Positions 31,057-41,041 of a stretch of DNA of 64,000 bases are shown in pieces. The position numbers and the translations under genes are program-made. Numbering within the stretch: the first letter of the stretch is position 1; every line of letters begins with the position of its first letter. The stretch spans positions 62,001 to 126,000 of the forward strand of contig NZ_KQ465116.1 of NCBI RefSeq assembly GCF_001308875.1, in the 5' to 3' direction. The notes beneath the pieces were generated by a model that saw only the letters and a program-made list of their open reading frames with translations, searched no databases and was not told the DNA's origin. This DNA comes from Lysinibacillus sp. ZYM-1 (GTDB lineage Bacteria > Bacillota > Bacilli > Bacillales_A > Planococcaceae).

Positions 31057-31173
31057 TTGTTTTCGATTTGGAAAGGAGATTGTTTGCATGTTGTAAAATG
31101 TTTGAATTTTACAAATTTCAGACTGTCGTAGATAAAGCCACAACCAATTTTTATTAAAAAGGAGCTAATTATA

Positions 31174-32781
31174 ATGATTATTGCCACAAAAACAATTAAC
31201 GTATTTATTGCTGATCCACTAAGTGATGATGGTATTTTCCCATTACGCCAAGAAAAAGATTTAGATTTAAACATTATCGTAGACACAGGCCTAGCACCTG
31301 AAGAATTAATCGCTAAAATTGCAGATGTAGATGTATTACTAGTTCGTTCTCAAACTACTGTGACACGCGAAGTGATTGAAGCAGCAAAAAGCTTAAAATT
31401 AATCGGTCGTGCTGGTGTAGGTGTCGATAATATTGACCTTGCTGCTGCCACAGAACATGGCATTATCGTTGTCAACGCACCAGATGGTAACACAAATTCT
31501 GCTGCTGAACATACAATTGCAATGATGACATCACTTGCACGTCATATTCCACAAGCTTTTAATACATTAAAAAATGGGAAATGGGACCGTAAATCTTATG
31601 TTGGTGTAGAGCTTAAAAATAAAACTTTGGGTGTTGTGGGCTTTGGGCGAATCGGTGTTGAAGTTGCTTATCGTGCAAAAGGTCAACGTATGAATGTTAT
31701 GGCATATGATCCTTTCCTAACTGATGAGCGCGCAAAAGAATTAGGTGTCACAAAGGCGACAGTTGAAGAAATTTGTGAAGCAGCTGAGTTCATTACTGTA
31801 CACACACCACTTCTTCCCGAAACACGTAATCTCATTAATAAAGAAAAATTTGCGTTGATGAAAGATGGCGTACGTATCATCAACTGTGCACGTGGCGGTA
31901 TAATCAATGAGGATGATTTATATGATGCCATCGTAGCAGGAAAAGTAGCAGGTGCTGCCCTAGATGTATTTGTTTCTGAACCAGCAACAGATCATAAGCT
32001 TCTTACTTTACCTCAAGTAATCGCAACACCTCACTTAGGTGCATCTACGATTGAAGCACAGGAGTCTGTAGCTGTGGATGTATCAAATGACATCATCAAA
32101 TTTTATAAAACGGGCACTGTGACGAATCCAGTGAATATGCCATCTATTCCGAAAGAACTTCTTGCACAAGTTGAACCTTTCTTTGAATTAGCTGAAAAAC
32201 TTGGTTCATTCTTATCACAAGTGACGACAGAGCCTGTAAAAGAAATCAACTTATCTTATGCTGGCGAAGTAGCAAACTATGATGTTCGTCCATTAACTTC
32301 AAATGCATTAAAAGGTTTATTAGCTAAAAACCACGGTAATCACGTAAATGATGTCAATGCTCGCTACCTATCTGAACGTATTGGCATGAAAATTATTGAG
32401 CATAAAACGACAACTGCCAAAGGCTTTACAAGCTTAATTACGATTGAAATTATTACAGCAAACGAAACGCATACAGTAGCTGGTACGTTATTAAACGGTT
32501 TAGGTGCACGTATCGTAAAAGTAGAGGACTATGTGGTGGATGTTATTCCACAAGGGCATCTTCTTTATATTAAAAACACTGACAAACCAGGTGCAATTGG
32601 TCGTGTAGCAACTAAACTAGCAGAAAAAGATATCAACATTGCAACCATGCAAGTTGGTCGAGCACAAGTTGGTGGTACAGCCGTTATGATGCTTACGATT
32701 GATAATGTTGTAACAGACGAAGATTTAGCATTTGTGGCACAGCTTGAAAATATCGATGAAGTAAAAGCTATTAATCTATAA
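31174..32781 (+). CDS. serA: D-3-phosphoglycerate dehydrogenase
   Basis: This 535-residue enzyme catalyses the first step of serine synthesis. NAD-binding motif [15 protein letters not shown], catalytic Arg region [10 protein letters not shown], Glu in DVFVSEPA and His in ATPHLGAST. After the catalytic core come the intervening domain and a C-terminal ACT domain ([19 protein letters not shown]). AAGGAG precedes the ATG. It is controlled by the serine T-box. Between the T-box terminator and the gene, 117 bp hold another AAAGGAG with a two-codon frame (ATG TTG TAA at 31088-31096). Confidence 0.97.
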   Translation: MIIATKTINVFIADPLSDDGIFPLRQEKDLDLNIIVDTGLAPEELIAKIADVDVLLVRSQTTVTREVIEAAKSLKLIGRAGVGVDNIDLAAATEHGIIVVNAPDGNTNSAAEHTIAMMTSLARHIPQAFNTLKNGKWDRKSYVGVELKNKTLGVVGFGRIGVEVAYRAKGQRMNVMAYDPFLTDERAKELGVTKATVEEICEAAEFITVHTPLLPETRNLINKEKFALMKDGVRIINCARGGIINEDDLYDAIVAGKVAGAALDVFVSEPATDHKLLTLPQVIATPHLGASTIEAQESVAVDVSNDIIKFYKTGTVTNPVNMPSIPKELLAQVEPFFELAEKLGSFLSQVTTEPVKEINLSYAGEVANYDVRPLTSNALKGLLAKNHGNHVNDVNARYLSERIGMKIIEHKTTTAKGFTSLITIEIITANETHTVAGTLLNGLGARIVKVEDYVVDVIPQGHLLYIKNTDKPGAIGRVATKLAEKDINIATMQVGRAQVGGTAVMMLTIDNVVTDEDLAFVAQLENIDEVKAINL

Positions 32782-32796
32782 TGTTTAAAGCGATAG

Positions 32797-32830
32797 GCAG
32801 AGAGTTTCGACTCTCTGCTTTTTCTTTTTT
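32797..32830 (+). terminator. Terminator of serA
   Basis: Perfect 9-bp stem GCAGAGAGT/ACTCTCTGC closed by a stable TTCG tetraloop and followed by TTTTTCTTTTTT. Confidence 0.95.
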
Positions 32831-32883
32831 GCTAAAATGATTTTTGAAAGGGTATCGTCTTTAAGGACGAGGAGGTGCACAGA

Positions 32884-33242
32884 TTGGAAATCAGAATGAT
32901 ATTTTACTTACCCCTTTTAAATACTTGTATGGCTTAGAACTACTGCACGTAACCTAGCGATCATTAGTGCCGAAAAAGGTTTATTCAATTTGTTCCCTTT
33001 TTTCAGCAATATGTGGAGCAAACATATCCCTCTTCTCATTAATTCGGTCTCTATCTTTTACAGCATATTATTCATGTTGTTATTATTTATTCTTTCTGTA
33101 TACTCTACTCCATTATGCAAATCTATTATCGTAAAAAAACTGTGAGCCTCTCGATTATCTACTAACCAGTATTCTTATTGCTATAGCTTTAACATGCTTA
33201 TACTTTGCACTTACTGACTATTATTTAAATGCTTCTATCTAA
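32884..33242 (+). pseudogene. Remnant of a small membrane-protein gene (frameshifted)
   Basis: A strong GAGGAGGTG ribosome site precedes TTG at 32884, which opens MEIRMIFYLPLLNTCMA and stops at 32935. A second frame continues with WLRTTARNLAIISAEKG and then NSVSIFYSILFMLLLFILS, stopping at about 33145. A third frame then reads EPLDYLLTSILIAIALTCLYF and stops at 33242. Together they give a plausible 120-residue protein with three to four helices, broken by two frame changes. I recognise no family. Otherwise the 500 bp between serA and the HAD gene hold only two terminators. Confidence 0.4.
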
Positions 33243-33243
33243 A

Positions 33244-33282
33244 AAAATGTACTGCTTCCTCGAAAGGAGCAGTACATTTTTT
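33244..33282 (-). terminator. Terminator of the HAD hydrolase gene
   Basis: Stem ATGTACTGCT/AGCAGTACAT extended by CCT/AGG with one bulge; leftward it ends in TTTTTT. Confidence 0.85.
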
Positions 33283-34069
33283 ATAGCTTATTCACTAGTT
33301 CCAATAGGGCTGTCAGCGAGTTTACCTCATAAGTAGGTGTCACAGCTCCGTCGGCAACATTATTTTCACGATTAATCCATACATTTGGCATTCCAACTCG
33401 AGAAGAACCTAAAATATCAGTATTGAGATTATCGCCAACCATAATTGCATTATCCGCTGTAATGCCGGCTCTCTCCATAACATGCTCAAAAATGGAAGCG
33501 TCAGGCTTACCTTTTCCAAAGTCTCCTGAGATAATAATATGATCAAAATACGGAGCTATTTCTGGCGTAATTTCTAGTTTTAAATTTTGCAGACTAGGTG
33601 CGCCATTGGTAAGTAAAACAAGCTGGTACTTCCCTTTCAATTCGTCTAACACAGTAAATGTATCTTCATATAAAAATGGTGAGGCTTTGCGTTCAGCCAC
33701 AAAGCGTTCTCCTAGCTCTGCTCCGAATTTCGCATCCTCTATACCAAGAGCAGCTAAACCTTTTGTCCATGCTGCCGTACGATAGCCCGGAACAAGCCCT
33801 TTCATAGTTTGGAAAGATTCAGTAGGGTCATCAAAAGTTCCCCATAGTCCTTCGAAAGGATTAATGCCAATTAAAACTGTATAGTCGTATGTTTCATAGC
33901 CTTCGTATAACGCACGAGCCTCTTGACGAACTGCTTCCTCTAGCTCAGCAGAATTCACATTATGTATCGTAGCAGCATAGTCACATGTTTTTTCAAAAGC
34001 AGTTTTAACTGATTTTTTATCCCACAGTAATGTATCATCTAAATCAAAAATAATAGTGTTTATCGACAT
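33281..34069 (-). CDS. HAD-superfamily hydrolase, YsaA-like
   Basis: 262-residue HAD phosphatase with motif I FDLDDTLL (nucleophile Asp9, acid Asp11), motif II VLLTNG, motif III Lys in GKGKPD and motif IV MVGDNLNTDI. It has a helical cap after motif I. It is similar to B. subtilis YsaA. Location next to serA makes phosphoserine phosphatase activity an attractive possibility, but it is convergent with serA, lacks the T-box, and the substrate cannot be read from sequence. Confidence 0.85.
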   Translation of the reverse strand: MSINTIIFDLDDTLLWDKKSVKTAFEKTCDYAATIHNVNSAELEEAVRQEARALYEGYETYDYTVLIGINPFEGLWGTFDDPTESFQTMKGLVPGYRTAAWTKGLAALGIEDAKFGAELGERFVAERKASPFLYEDTFTVLDELKGKYQLVLLTNGAPSLQNLKLEITPEIAPYFDHIIISGDFGKGKPDASIFEHVMERAGITADNAIMVGDNLNTDILGSSRVGMPNVWINRENNVADGAVTPTYEVNSLTALLELVNKL

Positions 34070-34223
34070 TTTGTCCGCTCCTAGCTCCTGATTAATACTA
34101 TTATTTTAGCATATTTTCAAAATATTTAGGATAACAAATTATGTCCAATTCCTCTCAATATTCAATACACCTAAATATCTTTGCACCCATCTACAGAAGG
34201 CTTAAGGACATTGCTGAATCACG

Positions 34224-34260
34224 ATAAAAACAAGCTGTGAGTAACTTCCTCACAGCTTGT
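34224..34260 (-). terminator. Terminator of the DUF3006 gene
   Basis: 12-bp perfect stem ACAAGCTGTGAG/CTCACAGCTTGT; leftward followed by TTTTTATCG. It lies 7 bp after the DUF3006 stop. Confidence 0.92.
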
Positions 34261-34266
34261 CATCTA

Positions 34267-34515
34267 TTATTTATGTTTATGACGCAAACGGTCCATTAAA
34301 TTCTGGATATCTACTCTTTTTTGTTCCGTTTCTTCCTTTAAAATTTCAATATGGTAAATGCCATCTTTTTCTTCTATTTGCACATAATCTCCTACAAGCA
34401 CTGGCTTGTTCATGGCTGACTGTAAAATAATGATTTGCTCTTCTTCCTCTGGATACTTTAAAAAAACAGCATAACCATCCTCAATCCGATCTAAAACATA
34501 TTTAGTCGAGCTCAC
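34267..34515 (-). CDS. DUF3006-domain protein
   Basis: 82-residue protein (VSSTKYVLDRIEDGYAVFL, then VGDYVQIEEKDGIYHIEIL). DUF3006 proteins typically sit next to secreted ComEC-like metallo-beta-lactamase-fold proteins, as here. GTG 34515 is chosen because AAAGGGG lies 9 bp upstream; it overlaps the end of the previous gene by 14 bp, so the two are coupled. Function unknown. Confidence 0.82.
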   Translation of the reverse strand: MSSTKYVLDRIEDGYAVFLKYPEEEEQIIILQSAMNKPVLVGDYVQIEEKDGIYHIEILKEETEQKRVDIQNLMDRLRHKHK

Positions 34516-35692
34516 TAACAAGTTCCCCTTTCTCATTCCGTAATTGTGCAGGATCTCCATCGTTTAGCCAAATCTGTTTAGTTGTCCATTTTAAATAATT
34601 TTGCCCTTCTCGTGCATTGGTTCCACTTGTAATATAAATGATTTTACCAGGCTGTAATGATACATTAGGAAAATTAAAAACTTGATTACCCTCTATCGAA
34701 ATAAGCTGCCATTCGTTTAACGAAACTGCTTGTTGTCCGTTATTTTTAATGCCTACAATTTCTGTCACTAAATCTTTGCTGATGATCTCAACAGCTGATG
34801 TTGATGATTCTTCTTTGGATGGTTCTTTTGGGGTTACTGCTCGAGAAGTTTCATTTCCATTTACTGAATAGTTTACCCCATCTGTTGACACAGTAATCGT
34901 TCCTAAGTCAGCAGTGGCATAGATTTTACTACCAATCGCTTGCAATCGATTCACTACTTCTGTATGAGGATGTCCATATTTATTATCTTCACCATAGCTT
35001 AATATAGTGACTTCTGGCTTCACAGCACGAATGAAATCTTCTGAGCTACTTGTATTAGAACCATGATGCCCTGCCTTCAGAACAGTTGCGGTCACATCAT
35101 TTTGCATCATTTCTTTTTCTAATGCTATGCCAGCATCCCCTGTTAATAAAAAGGATATGTGGCCATAAACCATTTTTAAGACAATCGAAGCGTCATTATT
35201 ATCCGTTGCATGTTCATTTGCATTTAAAACCTTCACCGTTACATCTTTATCAAATTCAATAAGGTCACCTTTTTTGGGCACATAATAAGGTATATTTTTT
35301 TCATCAATCAACATCAGCATTTCTTCAAAAGTTTGAGAGGTATGTACTTTTCCTGAATCATAGAATTGCTCAATAGGGATTGAATTTAACACCGGGATGA
35401 GCCCACCGATATGATCAGCATCTGGATGTGTCGCCACTACCATATCAAGTTTGCTCACACCCAGGTCCTTTAGATAAGAAACTACCTGCTGTCCTGCGCT
35501 TTTCACACCTCCATCTACAAGCATTGTCTTACCATTTGGTGATTCAATCAATATAGAATCCCCTTGTCCCACATCAATAAAATGAACTCTCATATCATGA
35601 CCAGCCGTCACAGGGACTTGCTCTGTTTTAACTGCTTCTGTACACCCTGCTAATAAAAAAATACAAAGGAGCAATACTATTAATTTTTTCAT
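34502..35692 (-). CDS. Secreted ComEC-like metallo-beta-lactamase-fold lipoprotein with lamin-tail domain
   Basis: 396-residue lipoprotein: signal peptide and lipobox LAGC (Cys17), then the ComEC/Rec2-type MBL domain with HFIDVGQGDS and metal motif ATHPDADHIGG (His89-Asp93-His94), KAGHHGS and GHP. After a Ser/Glu-rich linker, residues of about 295-396 form an LTD (lamin-tail) domain. Such proteins are probably extracellular nucleases acting on DNA or nucleotides. It is the first gene of a two-gene operon with DUF3006. Confidence 0.88.
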   Translation of the reverse strand: MKKLIVLLLCIFLLAGCTEAVKTEQVPVTAGHDMRVHFIDVGQGDSILIESPNGKTMLVDGGVKSAGQQVVSYLKDLGVSKLDMVVATHPDADHIGGLIPVLNSIPIEQFYDSGKVHTSQTFEEMLMLIDEKNIPYYVPKKGDLIEFDKDVTVKVLNANEHATDNNDASIVLKMVYGHISFLLTGDAGIALEKEMMQNDVTATVLKAGHHGSNTSSSEDFIRAVKPEVTILSYGEDNKYGHPHTEVVNRLQAIGSKIYATADLGTITVSTDGVNYSVNGNETSRAVTPKEPSKEESSTSAVEIISKDLVTEIVGIKNNGQQAVSLNEWQLISIEGNQVFNFPNVSLQPGKIIYITSGTNAREGQNYLKWTTKQIWLNDGDPAQLRNEKGELVSELD

Positions 35693-35723
35693 TCTACTAA
35701 CTTCCTTTCTATCTTTCTATTAT

Positions 35724-35759
35724 ACAAAAAAGAGAGCTTGCCATGCGGCTGCTCTCTTT
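35724..35759 (-). terminator. Terminator of the glycerate operon
   Basis: Stem AAAGAGAGC/GCTCTCTTT with a 14-nt loop; leftward it ends in TTTTTTGTATAA. It lies just after the gntP stop. Confidence 0.85.
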
Positions 35760-35764
35760 GTACT

Positions 35765-37111
35765 TTAAACAAATATCCACCATAAAATCATTGTAATAAT
35801 GATTGTGACAATACCTTGTAGTAATGTGGCTACTGTTTGTGCTTTATAAGCTTGAGTAACTTCCATTCCACTATACTGTGTAATTACCCAGAAGAAACTG
35901 TCGTTCACATGGCTAACCGTCATTGCACCAGCTCCAATGGCCATCACCACTAATGCTAATGGTACAGCACCCTCAATACCAAGCGTCACAAGCATTGGTG
36001 CTACTAAAGTAGAAGTAATAACAAGTGCTGTGGTAGAAGAACCTTGGGCTGTTTTTAAAGCAGCCGCTACAATAAACGGTACAAGAAGGAATAAAGTACC
36101 TGATGCAAACATCCCTAAATCCATTTCCTGTAGCATTTCTCCAACACCAGCATTTTTAATGACTGTCCCAAATGAACCGCCAGCTCCTGTAATGAGTAGT
36201 ATAGGAGCTGCATCTTTTAAACTTTCACCAATCCAACCTGATAATGTCGTTTCACTGATTTCAGGTAATAACAAAAAGGCAGCCGCTACCCCTAAAAATA
36301 AAGCTACTGTTGGTGAACCTAAAAATTTAAAAATGGTATTGAATGTTGACTCTGGATCGCCAACTAATGAAGCTATCGAGCCAAGTCCAATTAAAACAAT
36401 TGGTAGGACAATTGGTAAAAAAGCTTTAAATGTTGAAGGCATTTTGCCAAAGGATTTAATGACTTCCTCATAATCTAATGCGTCAACCTCATCTTCAGGT
36501 ACTCTAATCTTAGTTGCTACTTTTACTGACCACATATAGCCTACAAATGTTGCTGGTATCGCTACTAATAACCCAATGACAATAACTGTTCCTAAATAAT
36601 CTGCCGCTCCAATATTCCCTGCTGCTGCGATAGGTCCTGGGGTTGGCGGTACTAATACATGTGTCGCAAATAAGCCTGTCGCTAGAGCTACTGCCATTGA
36701 AGCAATTGTTACGTTAGCCCGCTTTGCTAATGATTTTTGCAAACTCGATAAAATAATAAAACCAGAATCACAAAATACTGGGATAGACACAATATAACCA
36801 ATTAAAGACATCGCAAGTTGTGGACGCTTCGGACCTACAATTCGTAAAACCACTTCTGCCATTCGATAGGCAGCGCCTGATTTTTCTAAAATTAAACCTA
36901 TAATGGTCCCAGCAATAATCACTAAACCGATGCTTGTCATTAGACCACCAAAACCAGTGTTAATACTTTCTACAACTGTTAATAGCGGCATTCCTGAAGC
37001 AATACCAACGAATAAAGCACTAATTAATAACGCCAAAAATGGATGAAGCTTTAACTTGGCTGTCCCCAATACAACAAACAATACCCCTATTAAAATAATG
37101 ATGAACAACAT
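35765..37111 (-). CDS. GntP-family permease (glycerate/gluconate type)
   Basis: 448-residue membrane protein with about 12 helices and GntP-family motifs (GFGGLMTSIGLVIIAGTIIG, VPPTPGPIAAAGNIG, MTVSHVNDSFFWVI). Its ATG directly follows the stop of the glycerate kinase gene with AAAGGGGGATG upstream, so the two are co-transcribed. The pairing indicates glycerate uptake rather than gluconate. Confidence 0.9.
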   Translation of the reverse strand: MLFIIILIGVLFVVLGTAKLKLHPFLALLISALFVGIASGMPLLTVVESINTGFGGLMTSIGLVIIAGTIIGLILEKSGAAYRMAEVVLRIVGPKRPQLAMSLIGYIVSIPVFCDSGFIILSSLQKSLAKRANVTIASMAVALATGLFATHVLVPPTPGPIAAAGNIGAADYLGTVIVIGLLVAIPATFVGYMWSVKVATKIRVPEDEVDALDYEEVIKSFGKMPSTFKAFLPIVLPIVLIGLGSIASLVGDPESTFNTIFKFLGSPTVALFLGVAAAFLLLPEISETTLSGWIGESLKDAAPILLITGAGGSFGTVIKNAGVGEMLQEMDLGMFASGTLFLLVPFIVAAALKTAQGSSTTALVITSTLVAPMLVTLGIEGAVPLALVVMAIGAGAMTVSHVNDSFFWVITQYSGMEVTQAYKAQTVATLLQGIVTIIITMILWWIFV

Positions 37112-38251
37112 CTAGTCATCCCCCTTTTGTATGTAACGCTCAATGATTCTCTTTGTTTTTAAGCGAATAAAGCGAGCAGGTTCTTGCATTGCCTGCTGAG
37201 TAGTGATCTCCTCATCGACTAATGACTCCACAACGCTAAAATACTTTTGAAGTGTGGGCCTAGCCTTAATATCGATTCCCCCAGACAATAAAACCGCATC
37301 TACTTGCGCTAATTCAGCTGCTTTCGCTACCCCTAATGGTGCCTTTCCATGTAATGTTTGGAGATCTGATTTTCCCTCACCCGTTATCACTAACTGTGCA
37401 TCTGCTAAATGACCCTGTAACTGTACAGCATCTATTACAATATCGATGCCTGCATGAAAGTTCCCTTTTAAAAATGCGATTAACGCTCCTCCCATACCTC
37501 CAGCAGCTCCCGCCCCTTTGTAATCGTGCAATCGAATAGAAAACTGTCGTTCCACGATATTCGCAAAATGCTTTAAACAGTTATCAAAATGTTCAACTTG
37601 ATATTCCTGCACACCTTTTTGAGGGCCGAAAACGGCTGTTGCTCCTCGTTCACCAATGAATGGATTATCCACATCACAAGCAATGGTAAATAGCGCATCT
37701 GCTAATCTAGCATCAAGTCCGCTAACATTGATGGCAGCTAATTGCAATAGATTGGATATTCCATTCTCTAAATCTGAACCATCTTCTTTCGTAAACCGCA
37801 CACCTAATGCTTTTAGCATGCCAATACCTGCATCATTAGTGGCACTTCCACCTATACCGATAATAAATTTTCTAAAACCTCTATCGAGTGCAGCCCTGAT
37901 TAATTGACCTGTACCATACGATGTGGCAAACTCGGGATTTTTTTCATCGTCTTGCAACAACATGATGCCAGATGCCTGGGCCATTTCAATAACACACGTT
38001 ACTTTATCACCCAAAACACCATACTGTGCCTGAATGACTCTTCCTATTGGATCTAGTACATCCACTGTAAAATATTGACCACCCGTAGAGGCAATAAGTG
38101 AATCAAGTGTCCCCTCCCCACCATCTGCAACAGGTAGAATGATTGTTTCAATTGATTGATCTACATCCAAAATTCCTTTCTGTATTGATTTCGCTACTTC
38201 AACTGCTGACAGAGTACCCTTGAAGGAATCTGGACTAATAATGACTTTCAT
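37112..38251 (-). CDS. Glycerate kinase (GarK/GlxK family)
   Basis: 379-residue kinase beginning KVIISPDSFKGTLSA, with VADGGEGTLD, GIGGSATNDAGIGML and VITGEGKSDLQT. It phosphorylates D-glycerate to a phosphoglycerate. ATG 38251 follows GGAGGTATTGT; 16 further upstream codons of the open frame have no ribosome site. It is the first gene of a two-gene operon with the permease, divergent from a CdaR-type activator, with a cre-like site in the spacer. Confidence 0.93.
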   Translation of the reverse strand: MKVIISPDSFKGTLSAVEVAKSIQKGILDVDQSIETIILPVADGGEGTLDSLIASTGGQYFTVDVLDPIGRVIQAQYGVLGDKVTCVIEMAQASGIMLLQDDEKNPEFATSYGTGQLIRAALDRGFRKFIIGIGGSATNDAGIGMLKALGVRFTKEDGSDLENGISNLLQLAAINVSGLDARLADALFTIACDVDNPFIGERGATAVFGPQKGVQEYQVEHFDNCLKHFANIVERQFSIRLHDYKGAGAAGGMGGALIAFLKGNFHAGIDIVIDAVQLQGHLADAQLVITGEGKSDLQTLHGKAPLGVAKAAELAQVDAVLLSGGIDIKARPTLQKYFSVVESLVDEEITTQQAMQEPARFIRLKTKRIIERYIQKGDD

Positions 38252-38307
38252 ACAATACCTCCACTTATGTCGTCCATTGACATTTACGTAAATTTTCAAA
38301 TTCCTAA

Positions 38308-38321
38308 GTTAAGCGCTTACA
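38308..38321. promoter_or_regulatory. Candidate cre (CcpA) site
   Basis: GTTAAGCGCTTACA matches 12 of 14 positions of the TGWAARCGYTWNCW consensus. It lies 57-70 bp upstream of the glycerate kinase start in the divergent spacer. It suggests catabolite repression. Confidence 0.5.
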
Positions 38322-38416
38322 ATTTATTATAATGACAATAAATTCAGAAAACATTATAATTGAAGTACAATTTATCTGTCCTATAACAGACTGTTTTTTA
38401 TCCGAGGTGTATAAAC

Positions 38417-39496
38417 ATGTTGACAAAAAAATTAGCAGAAGAAATCGTCCATCAAACAATGTTGCGCTTACGTCACAATATTAACGTCATTAGCCCTACC
38501 GGTGTCATTTTAGCCTCTGGAGATAAGATGAGGGTGGAAGATATTCACGAGGGTGCGCTTTATGTAGCACAAACAAAACAAACGTTGATTATCAATGAAG
38601 AGAATATAAGATTGTATCCAAACACAAAACCAGGCATTAATATGCCTATTATGTATCAAGATGAAGTAGTAGGCGTTATTGGTATAACTGGAGATTCAGA
38701 GGATATGCTTGAAATCGCCAACCTTGTTCAACTAACAACAGAGATTATGACACATCAAGCACTCGTTGAGTCTAAAAGCGAGTGGCAGCGGAAAAATAAC
38801 GACTACATATTCGAGGCACTTGTTCATGGAAGTAAGCTAGATGCTACATTAAATGAACGAATTCAAAAATTACCCTTCTCACTAATAGCACCCTTCCAAG
38901 TTATTTTATTGAGTTTAAATGAAACATCTTATTTAGAAAATACGATACCATTCTTTTTTGAAGATTTATTTTATAGACAGCCCATTCTAGCTGGGCATAG
39001 CCAATTACAGGAATACTATATTCTACTGACTAATTGTCAAGAACTAAGTTGTCGTCCTATTATAAAAGCTCTACGTAAGAAAAAACAAAAGCTACCTTCC
39101 TTGCAAATTGGTATTGGTCCCGTTGTGCAACATCTTTCCCAACTATCCTATAGCTATCAAGGGGCAAAAACTGCACTAGAATTTGCTACCCTCCATAACG
39201 AGCTTACTTTTTTTGAAGATGTAGAGTTATTTTCGCTTTTTAAGCATCGAGAATCAGAGGAAGTACAGGCTTTCCATCACCGAATACTTAAAAATATTAA
39301 CGCAAAACAGCTTGAAACATTACAATCGTTTTTTGACTGCAATTTACAGTTAAAGCTTTGTGCGCAACATCTGAACATTCATCGTCATACACTTGCATAT
39401 CGATTAAATAAGATAAGAGAGTTAACAGGCTATGACCCACAATATTTCGAAGATGCAGTTATATTAAAAATGGCGTGTACATTACGAACTCTATAA
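38417..39496 (+). CDS. CdaR-family sugar-diacid/glycerate operon regulator
   Basis: 359-residue regulator: N-terminal diacid-recognition domain (about residues 3-135, LAEEIVHQTM, NVISPTGVILASGD), central GGDEF-like region, and a C-terminal PucR-type helix-turn-helix (NIHRHTLAYRLNKIRELTGYDP). CdaR activates glucarate/glycerate genes in other bacteria. Divergent placement next to the glycerate kinase-permease operon makes that its likely target. GAGGTG precedes the ATG. Confidence 0.9.
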   Translation: MLTKKLAEEIVHQTMLRLRHNINVISPTGVILASGDKMRVEDIHEGALYVAQTKQTLIINEENIRLYPNTKPGINMPIMYQDEVVGVIGITGDSEDMLEIANLVQLTTEIMTHQALVESKSEWQRKNNDYIFEALVHGSKLDATLNERIQKLPFSLIAPFQVILLSLNETSYLENTIPFFFEDLFYRQPILAGHSQLQEYYILLTNCQELSCRPIIKALRKKKQKLPSLQIGIGPVVQHLSQLSYSYQGAKTALEFATLHNELTFFEDVELFSLFKHRESEEVQAFHHRILKNINAKQLETLQSFFDCNLQLKLCAQHLNIHRHTLAYRLNKIRELTGYDPQYFEDAVILKMACTLRTL

Positions 39497-39501
39497 TCAA
39501 T

Positions 39502-39536
39502 AAAGGCAATCTGAACAAATCAGATTGCCTTTATTT
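39502..39536. terminator. Bidirectional terminator between the cdaR-like gene and hemZ
   Basis: Perfect 12-bp stem AAAGGCAATCTG/CAGATTGCCTTT between convergent genes, with a following TATTTTA. Confidence 0.9.
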
Positions 39537-41041
39537 TATACTTTGTATAATTCATCTAAAAACTCGATTTTTTTCCCAATAGCCTCTTCAAAGGTCATAA
39601 TATATGCTGCTGGATCTTTTGGGTTGTGGAATTGTGTGATTTTTCCTGTGTCAGGATGAACAAATTTAGAAGATGCCCCACAACCAATTCCTAAAATTGT
39701 TTGTACTTCTTCCATAATAACAATATTATAGATACTTTCTTCACCAGCTTTACTATAACCAACATTTTCTAGGTTACCTAAAATATTTTTTTGACGATAT
39801 AAATAATATGGAACATAATCATTTTCCTTTGTCCAAACTTGTGCCATTTCCATCATTTCAGCAACCGTATCACGATCCGCTACTTTATATTTATCTTTAT
39901 TACGAGTCATCTCAGATGCGCGTTTAAATGATAGCGTATGGACAGTCAACGATTCAGGCTGCATTTTAGCAGATTCCACTAATGAATGCTGGAATTCCTC
40001 AATACCTTCATTCGGTAACCCAATAATGAGGTCCATATTTATATTGTTCATACCTGATTCACGAGCAAGCCAAAATTTATCAATTGTTTCTTGTACCGTA
40101 TGATGACGCCCGATTGCTTTTAACGTCTCATCTGTATAGGATTGTGGATTAACACTAATACGATCAATTCCCCATTTTTTAAGCACTTCTAATTTTTCAG
40201 GTGTAATCGTATCTGGTCTTCCCGCTTCAACTGTAACCTCTCGAATTGTTTCAGGATTTGGGAATGACTCATACATCGTTTGATATAAGGAGTCCATTTC
40301 ATCTGCTTCAATTGAAGTTGGTGTACCGCCCCCCCAATAAATAGAGGTGATTTTCATATTATTGTTCTTCAGCCATTTACCCATTTCACGTAATTCAATA
40401 TGCAATCCATCTAAAAATGTAGTGACACGACCTTGCTTACGGTTACTACCTATCGCATAGGCAGGGAAGGTACAATAGGCGCATTTCGTTGGACAAAATG
40501 GAATACCGATATAAACACTGATCTCTTGCCCAATTTGATCAATATCTGGAATAGTTACTAATTGTCGTTCCACAATATCCTTTAAAAGTGCCACCTTCTC
40601 CGCAGACAAGCGGAAATCTCGAATTAATAGTTCAGCAATCTCTCGCTCACTTTTTCCCTCTTTTCTAAATTTATGATAGAGCTTAGTCGGACGGACTCCC
40701 GTTAAAATACCCCATTGTTGATGCACCCCTGTATGCTGCTCTAGAACATCTAAAAACACATGAGATAATGCACGTTTCATTCGAATATTGAGCTCACGAC
40801 CAGTTGCGACTGACTCGTATTTTATGCTGTAATCATTTGTATATTGTTTTCCATCTACAGTTAATATGGCTTTTGTAGCTATAGAAAAGTTGTCTCCAAC
40901 CTGATACGCAAATGAAACTGACATATCTGCACCCTCTGGCTCCACTCTCAGTTTGGAATCCTCAAAAAATAAATTCGCTATATGATTTAATACGCGAATC
41001 CAATCCTCAGGATATTTTTGATCTATGTGAATAATTTTCAT
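39536..41041 (-). CDS. hemZ: Oxygen-independent coproporphyrinogen dehydrogenase HemZ (radical SAM)
   Basis: 501-residue radical SAM protein when started at ATG 41041, the same length as B. subtilis HemZ. The iron-sulfur motif is Cys183-Pro-Thr-Lys-Cys187-Ala-Tyr-Cys190 (CxxxCxxC), followed by YWGGGTPTSI. Unlike HemN, HemZ has a long N-terminal extension of about 170 residues, present here. It belongs to anaerobic heme formation, though its exact role in Firmicutes is debated. Not adjacent to hemEHY. Confidence 0.93.
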   Translation of the reverse strand: MKIIHIDQKYPEDWIRVLNHIANLFFEDSKLRVEPEGADMSVSFAYQVGDNFSIATKAILTVDGKQYTNDYSIKYESVATGRELNIRMKRALSHVFLDVLEQHTGVHQQWGILTGVRPTKLYHKFRKEGKSEREIAELLIRDFRLSAEKVALLKDIVERQLVTIPDIDQIGQEISVYIGIPFCPTKCAYCTFPAYAIGSNRKQGRVTTFLDGLHIELREMGKWLKNNNMKITSIYWGGGTPTSIEADEMDSLYQTMYESFPNPETIREVTVEAGRPDTITPEKLEVLKKWGIDRISVNPQSYTDETLKAIGRHHTVQETIDKFWLARESGMNNINMDLIIGLPNEGIEEFQHSLVESAKMQPESLTVHTLSFKRASEMTRNKDKYKVADRDTVAEMMEMAQVWTKENDYVPYYLYRQKNILGNLENVGYSKAGEESIYNIVIMEEVQTILGIGCGASSKFVHPDTGKITQFHNPKDPAAYIMTFEEAIGKKIEFLDELYKV

